The position numbers and the translations under genes are program-made. DNA of 64,000 nt, from the NCBI GenBank assembly GCA_029168955.1, contig JAPDOI010000117.1:1054001-1118000 (forward strand), in the 5' to 3' direction. The notes below the pieces were generated by a model. It was not told the DNA's origin. It did not search any database and saw nothing but the letters and a program-made list of their open reading frames with translations. Shown piece after piece: positions 55,389 through 64,000 of this stretch (the stretch's first letter is position 1; the number at the start of each line of letters is the position of its first letter). Source of the stretch: Aplectana chamaeleonis (taxonomy: Eukaryota; Nematoda; Chromadorea; Rhabditida; Cosmocercidae).

Positions 55389-56642
55389 CCAGGCCGTCCA
55401 ACAATTCCTGTCCGAAAAATTTCGAAATTCTATAATTTTCCTGAGAAGTGTTATAATATCAGGCAAGTGTGAGAACCTTCTAGAAGGTTCTGCAAAGTTC
55501 TACGCTAGGGGTGTATAAGGCGCAGTCGCCGCGTCTAGCTACCAGTAAAAGCTAAAATGGACCAATGTCGAATTCGTACGTTCGTGTAGTACGAGTGGCT
55601 GTTGGGCAACGACACGGGCACCGCGGTCACCAACATCTGCAGAGCGTGCAAGGAGGATGCAGTGTCCCAACGCACAGTGAGCCGCTGGTTCAATCGTTTC
55701 GAGAGCGTCGACACGAGCCTCGAGGACAGGGAGCACAGCGGGAGGCCTTCTACGGTGGATGATGACGAAGTCCGTCGCTGTATCAAGGAGAAGTCGGAAG
55801 CCACCCCCCGTGAACTGGCGACGACGCTCGGCTGCAGCAAGCCCACCATCCACAATCGACTCAACTTACTCGGCTACCACAAAGTTCTGGCCCGTTGGAT
55901 CCCCCACAGTCTGACGGACGCCATCAAGCAGAGCCGCGAGGCCGTCTGCCAGTCCCTCCTCCTTCGTCCGCATCGCAAAGAGTTTCTCGAGGACCTGGTC
56001 ACTGGGGATAAGAGCTGGGTGATCTACGACAACGTCGCCCGCCGTGCCGTCTGGATCCCGCGCGGAGAAGAGCCGCCGACGACGCCGAAAGCCGACCTGC
56101 ACCCGCTGAAGATCGTGCTCTGCTGCTGGTGGGACACCGAGGGCCTGCTGTACCTCGAGCTGCTCCCGCAAGGCAGGACGGTCACCGCCTCCATCTACAC
56201 CAATCAGCTCGAGAAACTAGCAGCTGCCATCCGAGAAAAGCGTCCCCGACGGGCCCCGGCCCACCTGCTGCACGACAACGCGCGCCCCCACGTGGCGAAG
56301 GAGACCCAGCAGAAGTTGGCGACGCTCGGCTTTGAGACGGTTGCCCATCCGCCGTATTCCCTAGACCTCACCCCTCCGACTACCACTTGTTCCGCCCGCT
56401 GAAGCACCATTTGGCCGGAAGAAAATTCACCAACTACGACAACCTCAAATCCGACATCGCGGACTTCTTCGAGTCGCAGCCCCCGGAGTTCTGGGCGAAG
56501 GGCATCGGCGACCTGCCCAATCGATGGGCAACTGTTGTGGATAACTGTGGTGATTATATTGTTGGTTAGATTTGGTTTTCAATGAAGTCGAAAAAATTAA
56601 AAAATGGTGAAATTTTCGGACAAGAATTTTTGGACAACCTGG
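55389..56642 (+). mobile_element. mariner transposon, 1,254 bp, inactive
   Basis: TA flanks at 55,387-55,388 and 56,643-56,644. The inverted ends CCAGGCCGTCCAACAATTCC and CCAGGTTGTCCAAAAATTCT are about 35 bp with a few mismatches, followed by TGTCCGAAAA. Length fits mariner (about 1.3 kb). The coding part is far more GC-rich than the surroundings. Confidence 0.93.
55557..56569 (+). pseudogene. mariner transposase, broken
   Basis: The protein would cut and paste the element at TA sites through a DD(34)D triad. It has a paired HTH region (YEWLLGND.. AVSQRTVSRWFNRF, then ATPRELATTLGCSKPTIHNR), the first Asp in VTGDKSW, the second in LLHDNARPH, and PPYSLDL before the third. A TAG at 55,587-55,589 interrupts codon 11. 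A one-base deletion near 56,373-56,376 shifts the frame just before the third Asp; the rest (LFRPLKHHLAGRKF to the TAG at 56,567) is in another frame. The reading otherwise stays open, so inactivation looks fairly recent. Confidence 0.92.
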
Positions 56643-57326
56643 TAGAACGCTAGTGTTAGGTGCCCTCTCTACTTGCTTATAAAACACGAGTGAAACAGGA
56701 AATTCTAAATAAAAGTGTATTTTTTTTTTGCAGATGTGATCAGATTGAAAATGGCTGCGACTTCGAATATTTGTTCACAAAAGGATGCAAAACGTGCTGG
56801 AAAAAAATTGGTACGGAAGATTCTTGGGGATCTTAATGGGAAAAGCCGAGTAAACAAACACTTTCCATGAATTTAATTGCAATTCTAAGAAGCTCACATA
56901 TAAAGTCTATTGACCACAAAATTTTCATAGTTTCTAAGCGTTCTGGTGCGGAGCGGCGGTTAGAGACAGTGAGAGAGCGCATGGCAGAGGGAGGAAGCTG
57001 AATCGCCCGCGCCGCTCGCGCCATGAGTGATGAGAATTACGACATTTTACAGAGGGTACCAGAGGGCGGCCATTCACCCAGAAATTCAAAAAACTCACGA
57101 AGGCACCATTTCAAAATCCCTCTGATAATTCTGGAAACCTTGAAGGCCTCATCAAAAGCTTCTTCAATAAAGGGAAAATGAAACGGGGCTATACAAAAAA
57201 AATGAATGGAAGAGAACGCTTCATTGAAAACTTCATAAATAATGAAATTTGAAAAATAACTCTTACAAGAAAAATCACCGATACTAAATTTTTGGTGAGG
57301 GGTCATTCGGAAAAAAGGTACAGCCA
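56643..57326. repeat. R3 copy 2, right of mariner
   Basis: It aligns with 60,590-61,130 (GAGTGAAACAGGAAATTCTA, GATGTGATC, GAAAATG). A GC-rich GCGGAGCGGCGGTTAGAGAC motif block lies at 56,943-57,022. Confidence 0.65.
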
Positions 57327-57327
57327 C

Positions 57328-57540
57328 GTCCGTGGCTTATTTCCTGAAGAAAAAACATTTAAATCTCACCCTTAGCTGGCGCGGGCGGTTTAGAGCTCAC
57401 CGGCGGCTGGCGGTATGATAAGCTGATCAGCTGCGCTCTTCTCTCGGTTCGAATCGATTAGCGTGCAGGCGCACGCGACATTCCCCCGCCAACCGCGGGT
57501 GAGATTTGAATGTTCTTTCTTGAGGGAACAAGCCACGGAC
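57328..57540. mobile_element. 213-bp foldback MITE
   Basis: GTCCGTGGCTTATTTCC faces GGGAACAAGCCACGGAC; arms extend to AAATCTCACCC. Confidence 0.85.
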
Positions 57541-58096
57541 CTAGCTATATTTTCGGCTGCTAGTGGGCGGATCGAGGTTGAGAAGGCAAGGAAAAATGTC
57601 TACAAGATGAGGTGAAGATGTGTGCTGAGCGACAGGGAAGTAACAGGAGGTTACGTGCCCATCGCAGCGAAACAAAACGACGTCGAGACGCGGTTGCCGG
57701 AGACCTGCCTGTTGATAAGAAAAGACCCAGAGGTTCCCAGTGAGTTTACTCATTGTGAGCGAATTACTTTGCCAATTCACTGACAATAGGACCATTGAGC
57801 AGATAACAGGAGACTCTCCGGCCACATTCTGACCGCTCAGCTGGCCCGCGGGGTGTACGACGCACTACTTCACATCTCACCCAAAGCAGCTGGAAGAAAC
57901 TGCTCAGCGGAGTCGAGGGGCTACTAACCTGTGGAACAACGTAAAAATATATGAAATTTGGAGATTTGGGTGAGGAGATACGAAGAAATTTTGGGTCAAA
58001 AAATGAAGATTTTGGGAGGTGGCTTTAATAGACCTATAGGGATGGCGTAAAAACAGGACCAAGCAGAACATTGTTCCAGACCTCGACAAAGCTGCA

Positions 58097-58377
58097 TACT
58101 GTGCTTCTCTGGGCCAAACTCCGGTCCTCACTTGCGTCTCGACACGCTTTGCGGCCGCTCGCTTTCTAGTCGGAAAAATTCCTGCTCCGCAGCCTCCGAC
58201 CTGTTGACTCTAGGTGAGTTTTGGAAACTGGAAACTAAACACAATTGAAGAAAACCGTATAAAAAGACACATCGAATCGGCTTTGGCGCTGGAAACTCGA
58301 CTGGCTCGAGCGCGTGCGGCCGCAAAGCGTGTCGATACGCAATTGCGGACCGGAGTTTGGCCCGGAGAAGCACAGTA
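58097..58377. mobile_element. TA-MITE (CTGTGCTTATC family), copy 7
   Basis: TACTGTGCTTCTCTGGGCC at the left and GAGAAGCACAGTA at the right, TA at both ends, inside R3. Confidence 0.9.
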
Positions 58378-59115
58378 CATACACCCTCTTTGAGAGCCAA
58401 ATTTTTTGAAAATGTTGGAAATTTTTAACGTTTCCTTCAGATGGTATTTTTTGTTCGAAAATTTGGGAGAGTGAAATTTTTCAGAGATAAAAATTAGAAT
58501 TTTTCGTAATTTTTATTTTTAGCAGTCAGCACTGACCAACTTGGGCGCCTTGGGCAGCCCTTTTCATTTCTGGCCCCCCATTTTTTCACGTCCCCTCTTC
58601 AAATTTTTTTAGAGAAAATTTTACGTCAACCCCGTTGTCCAGCTAGACATCAACGACTTGACCCTGCGTGCAAATTCCGTCATTTTTCGAAAATTTTGAC
58701 CATCAAACAGGGAGGGACAACGCCCCGTTGAATCCGGGACAACGGTCCGCTTGACCCGGCCATTTCGGGTCTGCACTAAACAAAACAATTATATGAAAAT
58801 TATTCTAGTAAAGGGAGGCCTCGGACTTGCTTACGTTATAAATGACTAGCAGGAATTGATAACTGGAATATCTCGAGTGATGTTGTTGACCGCAGGTTCA
58901 TGAAATGTCGTCCCGAAAAGCGCTTTATGAAAACAACAAGAACGACGCGCGTTTGCAGCGAAATACTTGCCTATCGTCCCGAAAAAGTCCGTTCATTTTC
59001 TCTTGTGCGGCGTCTTGCCTCCGCTTTGACAACTGCTCACTTGTCATGAAACTGGCTCATCTGCCTTCAATTTTTTTTGGTGTATAAAAGGAGAAAAGGC
59101 CATTAACACAGTTAA

Positions 59116-59604
59116 ATGCAGTGTTCACGATAAAAATCGTTTTTATGTTTCCCCGCCTATCTTGAAAATGTCCCCATGCTGATTCCAATGAGGTCCCTGA
59201 AATCGTACAAGACCTTCTAGGAACGGAGTAATGGTCACTCAAAAACTGAGCTAAGGGTACATGGTGGACGAGTTGTCCGAGGCTTGTAACTTCCGTCTTT
59301 CGCAGCCGATGTATGCGAGCTGACCTGAGTAAAGAGAGAAGATGAGAATGAAAGGAAGATCGGGGCTAATAATTGGAAATCATCGCTCATCTCACGATCT
59401 TGAGCATTCATTTGTTCACGTCGGGGGGGGGCGTGTTTTGCGCTTTTGGGGTTTGCCTTGCGCTCGAAGTGGCAACTTCGGGCTCTTTTGGAGCTTTTCC
59501 TGGCTCGTTTTCATGCGTTTTTTCGACCTCAACGTTACAGTGTGCCCCTCCACTACCTATTCTTAGTGAAAACTGAAACACATTTTTGATCGTGAACACT
59601 GCCT
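59116..59604. mobile_element. TTAA-flanked MITE at the centre of R3 copy 3
   Basis: ATGCAGTGTTCACGATAAA after TTAA; GATCGTGAACACTGCCT before TTAA. The internal part resembles 28,177-28,661 and the element ending at 63,567. Confidence 0.85.
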
Positions 59605-60228
59605 TTAACAGTTCCGTAGGTTGTTAATCGTTGTCAAAGCAGAGGCTAAACGCGATACAATACATAGAACATGGACAGACGTTTTCGGGACGAAGTCCAA
59701 GTATTTCGCCGCAAACACGCCACAATTTGGTTGTCAACAGCAGTTTTCTAACACAACGTCCCATAGATCTGCGGTCGACAACACCGCGTATGAGCCTAGC
59801 TGAGTATATCTTCGCGTTGCTTGCTTATGAAGTCTTCACTGAATTGGTCCCTCTTCAATTACTTATAGAACCTGACAGAAACGGGGAAAACCAGAAAAAA
59901 AAAACGGAAATCAGTGATGACGGGGATGATTTGGAACGAACATGAAATCGCATATCTGTTAAACAAAAAAAAATTAAAAACGGAGCAAAAAGCAAGATTT
60001 TAGTAGTAAGATATATGAATACACAAGGAAAACAATTTCTGGCCCCTTAATAGTCGAGGTTTTCCAAAAAAAGCGGAGTATTCGTGGAAGCGAATGATAA
60101 AAATAATTAATTAAAAGCTCCGATAATCAACATTTGGAAAAATTTCGAACTCAAATTTTGAATTAATGGAATGTTGGAATACTGGAACATTCGTATTAGT
60201 TGAAAGTTTAGTTTTCATGAAAAGCCGA

Positions 60229-60557
60229 CATGCCTGCTTGCCGCGTAATAGCCGCGAAATAGCCGAGAAGTAATGCTCTTCAGGGAGACATACGGCGCAT
60301 TCCAGAGGCATGATTAAGATGCCAGCACCTCCGTCGGTTCAGTTACCCAAGTTTGAGGTACTTAGACCTTGCTCAGCCTCTGGAGGCCCCGCCCAACCGC
60401 TGGCGGCTCGGTTGCGTCTTGGCTACTTTTGCTTACTTCTAGTTATTTTTCGGGTATATCTCGGCTATTTCTTCTCCATTCCGTGAGAAGCCGGAAAATA
60501 GCCCACCAGGAGCAGCTGCGGAGCCTGTTGGGCTATTTCGCGGCTAAAGCTCTCAGG
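60229..60557 (+). mobile_element. SL1-like MITE family, left end truncated
   Basis: It starts in CCTGCTTGCCGCGTAATAGC and ends AAAGCTCTCAGGG. The SL1-like segment is at 60,337-60,358, followed by GTACTTAGACC. Confidence 0.82.
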
Positions 60558-61135
60558 GATATATAAGAGCACGCAACGATTGACAGGCGTCATTCTCTAC
60601 TCTCTTATAGAACGAGTGAAACAGGAAATTCTAGGAGAAAAATTCACTTTTTTTGCCGATGTGATCGGATTGAAAATGACCGCGACTTCAAATATAAGTT
60701 TACTAAAAGGAGCGAAATGCGCTGAAAAATATGTTTTCGAATGATTCTTGAGGATCTTAATAGCAGAATCCGATAACGCAGTGAGTAAACAAACATATTC
60801 TATAAATTCAATTAAAATTCTAAAAAGCCCACATTCCAGAGGTACTTTCACCTAGAAATTCGGAAAGCTCAGAGAACCATTTCAAATATCCCTCTGGTAT
60901 TTCGGAAAACTTTCAAGGTCTCATCAAAGCTTCTTCGATAAAGGAAATATGAAATGGGGCTATCCAAAAATAATTGAAGAAATTGCCTGATATATCATAA
61001 TTAATGGAAACTGAAATAAAGTCTTACAAGAAGAATCTTAAATACTAAAATTTAGGAGAGGGGTTATTCGGAAAAAAGCACAGCATTATTGGGAGGACAT
61101 GACTAGAAAAACCAAAAACCCTCACCTTAAATTCC

Positions 61136-61521
61136 ATTCCCTCAGGAATTTTGAACAAAAATAATTTGAAAAACAACCGAATCCGAAATGTTGAAATTTT
61201 GTATTGGAAAGTTTATTGAGAATTTGGAAATTTTGAAGAGGGGGTTACTTGCGAAAAAATATAAGAAAATATGAAAATTCTGAAAAAAAGGAAATATTGT
61301 TAACTCGAAAATTCTAAATGGTCTCATTCAAGAAAAAAGGTTTTCCATTTTGAAGTTCCAGAAAATCTTCACTATAAAAACGCACTAATACGGGAATTTC
61401 AGAATAAAAAGGCCAATCACAAAAAAATAATCGAAATTTCTAAAAAACTTAATCTGAAGAAATCATTCATCCGAAAACCCCACAAAGACTACAGTCGAAA
61501 AAAAAAACTAAATTAGACAAC
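61136..61521. other. AT-rich sequence, no gene recognised
   Basis: Low-complexity A- and T-rich DNA with no supported frame. Confidence 0.45.
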
Positions 61522-61525
61522 TTGA

Positions 61526-62245
61526 AGGCAGTGCTCACGATAAAAAACCGTATTCTAGTTCTCGTTGTTTTTGAGTACCCTCTATGAAACGTCGAAATTC
61601 ACATCATTCGAGGCGCGAGCGGCTCTCGCGACGCCTGGGCCTCCGTCTGCCCTGCGCTCTCTCACTGTCTCCAACCTACGCTCCGCATCAGCGCGCGTAG
61701 GAACCATGCGAATTTCGCCGTTTTATAGCCTGTACCTGAATAAGTCCACGAGCTAGAGTTTAATAGAGAATTTAATAGAGGAAAGTCCCAACAGATGTCT
61801 TTCAAAAACCGAAAAAAAAGCTGTTCAAGGAAACCTTCGAAGTATTTACTTCACGCCTATTTGGTGTGTTCCGGAAGACTGCAGACAAAGCGTCTAACCT
61901 AACGTCGCAAATGGTTTTTAGCCTCGAAATTCTTAGGTAAGTGACTTCGTTTTCTGTTTCTTGTACCAAAAACTGTTTAAAACTATGATGGACCAATGCA
62001 CATGCTTGGAAGTTAGAATCCAATATTCAAAAATTCGGCGCCTGATCCTCTGGTGAAAGGAAAGCAGGACAACTGTTATATGACGTGGGCGGGGCGATCC
62101 AATGGGTTGGCTGGTCCATGAGACTTTCCCTTAGTTCCGGGCCGTTTTTTAGCGTACTTCTGTTTTTTACACCTCTTAGAGAAACCCCAAGCTTACGTAT
62201 TTGCCAAAAAAAAAACGGGCAACTTTTTCATCTTGAACACTGCCT
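61526..62245. mobile_element. TTAA-flanked element, AGGCAGTG family
   Basis: AGGCAGTGCTCACGATAAAA after TTGA; CATCTTGAACACTGCCT before TTAA. It carries a GCGCGAGCGGCTCTCGCGAC block. Confidence 0.75.
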
Positions 62246-62415
62246 TTAAAAAAGTTATATTCTGAAATCCATCCATTCCTGAAATTTAGAACCATCTTCG
62301 ACAGGAAGATTCATTCAGAATTAGTTTAAAAAATCAGTTTTGCAAATATCGTCCACGATTCGAATTTTGTGACTGGATTTTCTACTTTTTAATTTTTAAA
62401 ATTCAAATTTATTTA

Positions 62416-62914
62416 CAGTTTACCGCAATGTTAAAAGGTCATGGTGCGGTTGCGGTCACACACTAAAACTACGGTGGAAGACGCCAGATTTCATTATCGA
62501 TCGACAGCACAGCTGATTTTCTGGGTGAGTTACGGTTTTTCTTCTTTTTTCTTGTTTGCTTCGGCATTGTTTTTGTTTCTGACTCTTATAATACTACAAA
62601 TAGGGGGCTTTTCTTAATAAGCGAAATTAATTAAAAATTTTTTTGATTTCGAAACAGAATTTTGAAAAAAAAACCACTTCGAAGCCCGAACAAATCGCTA
62701 ATTTCCCGCACTCACTAAGAACAGCCCCTATTAGCAATATTTAAACAGTCAGACACAAAAATAATGCCGAAACAAACAAGAAAAAAAAATAAAACCTGTA
62801 ACTTACCCAGAAAATCAGCCGTGCCGTCGATCGATCATGGAATTTAGCGTCTCCCACCGTAGTTTAGTAAGTGACCGCAACCGCACCATGTCCTTTTAAT
62901 ATCGCGGTAAACTG
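62416..62914. mobile_element. 499-bp foldback with TA duplication
   Basis: CAGTTTACCGC at both ends, TA at 62,414-62,415 and 62,915-62,916. The arms span almost the whole length with about 10-15% mismatch. Confidence 0.85.
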
Positions 62915-63107
62915 TAATTTGATTAAATTTGGGTTTTTTTATAATTAACCATGAAATTGTGGGGATGTGCCTGGAAAATTCTATGGAACGAGCGCCTAAA
63001 CGAACATGCTTAGGAAAACTCAATGATTCAGAACTTTTTCCAACGTTAAATTGTGAAGTTAAACTTTTTCGGAAATATTGAATGAGGTATTCGAAAAAAC
63101 CAAGCTC

Positions 63108-63567
63108 AGGGATGAAATCTGAGATTTCCACATGATTGGGAAGTAGACCCACCCTATATAGCACCTGCCAGGTGCGAGCTCTCAATTCCTCCTAATAAAC
63201 GAGATATAGGAGGAAGCCACCCTAGGGCGCCCACATCCGGAAGCCACCTTGGCACGCCCCTTTTACGATCTTTCAAGCTCAACAGTGGCGAGATCAGCGA
63301 TGGTTTCCGATCAAAAGCCCCGTTCTTCCCTTTATTTTCAACTTCTCTCTTTGTACAGGTAGGCTCGCACACATCGGTTGCAAATTGTGAAAGTTACAAG
63401 GCTCGGACAACTCGTCCACCCTGCTTCCGTAGCTCAAATTTTCAAGGGGCATAACTCTGTTTCTAGAGGGTCTCTTACGATTTCAGAGGCATCATTGGAA
63501 TCAGCTTGGAACCGTTCCCAAGATAGATAAGAAAACAGAAAAACGATTCTGAGGTTGGACTCTGCCT
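63108..63567 (-). mobile_element. TTAA-flanked MITE, AGGCACAG subfamily, left edge uncertain
   Basis: Reversed, it starts AGGCAGAGTCCAACCTC next to TTAA (63,568-63,571) and matches 9,616 onward and 28,177-28,661. The lower edge was set where similarity to 28,630 ends. Confidence 0.6.
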
Positions 63568-63571
63568 TTAA

Positions 63572-64000
63572 AGACATCGTACAAGATGAGAACCACATAT
63601 TATTTTTTCATGTTTTTTTCTAGAGTTTGGCCTTTTAAGTGAACTAAAATGCCGTAGAGCCCCTGAAAACCTTCATTTGTAAAGAAAAACCAGTTTGAAT
63701 ACAATGTAAAAAAAGCATTTGAATTTTGCGCCAAAATTGTTTTTGACGTTTTTGTGCATTTGTAGACTCGGTTACCGCCATTTTTAAAGTTTTCCTGCAT
63801 GTAGAGATTGTAACATAACTGTTTTCCACGTTATTTGACGGTCACATCAACATTCAATGAAAAAGTGTTAGATGACCCACCCAGGAGTGCTAGATGATCG
63901 ACTCCACAGCAGTTTTCAGGTGGCCATAACGTTTAAGGGAAGCATTTTGGAAGCCTCATGGTCCTTGGGCAACGTCAGCTAGCCCGTATCGTTTGATTGC
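63572..64000. other. No gene recognised
   Basis: Mixed sequence to the window end. The frames show no domain. Confidence 0.4.

Larger units (their letters stand above)
57541..61135. repeat. R3 copy 3, with nested MITEs
   Basis: The left half (58,820-59,111) and right half (59,609-60,228) are inverted relative to each other, with a TTAA MITE at the centre. It continues at 60,558-61,135, where it matches 56,660-57,326. Confidence 0.7.

Noticed and set aside
57421..57450. GGTTCGAATC, as in a tRNA T-arm
   Set aside because: No matching acceptor, D or anticodon arms; it is in the loop of the 57,328-57,540 foldback.

Overview
The window looks like nematode nuclear DNA, most likely a rhabditid close to Caenorhabditis. 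The evidence is one intron-rich gene with short TTTCAG-type splice acceptors, an acceptor placed 3 bp before its ATG as in spliced-leader trans-splicing, a Tc3-like transposon, a mariner transposon and many short inverted-repeat elements. No rRNA, tRNA, CRISPR array or bacterial operon was recognised. The species cannot be named from the sequence alone.

The only confidently intact cellular gene lies on the minus strand at 42,706 to 30,210. It encodes a 216-residue long-type adenylate kinase of the AK3/AK4 (GTP:AMP phosphotransferase) class. Its six exons total only 651 nt, and five introns spread them over 12.5 kb. Intron 1 is 8.8 kb and is built almost entirely of nested mobile elements. All six exons join in frame and every splice site is GT/AG. 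The second candidate is a weak terminal exon of a seven-transmembrane receptor at 46,141-46,330 on the minus strand.

Layout. 1-30,200: no confident gene. This part holds four copies of a long dispersed repeat (R1: 1-2,745; 18,899-21,930; 25,639-26,720; 27,030-28,715), inverted fragments of it, tandem repeats and many MITEs. 30,210-42,706: adenylate kinase gene with its transposon-filled introns. 42,713-48,660: MITEs, the receptor-like exon, and GA, TC and CTGT simple repeats. 48,660-61,140: several copies of a long inverted-repeat family (R3), interrupted by a dead Tc3-like element (51,587-53,297) and a dead mariner element (55,389-56,642). 61,140-64,000: AT-rich DNA with foldback elements.

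The repeats can be sorted by target site because several insertions have an unoccupied paralogous site in the same window. They include TA-flanked Tc1/mariner-type MITEs (seven copies of one family), TTAA-flanked piggyBac-type MITEs (about ten copies), 8-bp-flanked hAT-type MITEs (two copies), one TTA-flanked Harbinger-type element and one element with an 11-bp duplication. The most unusual signal is a MITE family whose copies carry a near-perfect nematode SL1 spliced-leader sequence, including the GT that would follow the leader and a small hairpin around it.
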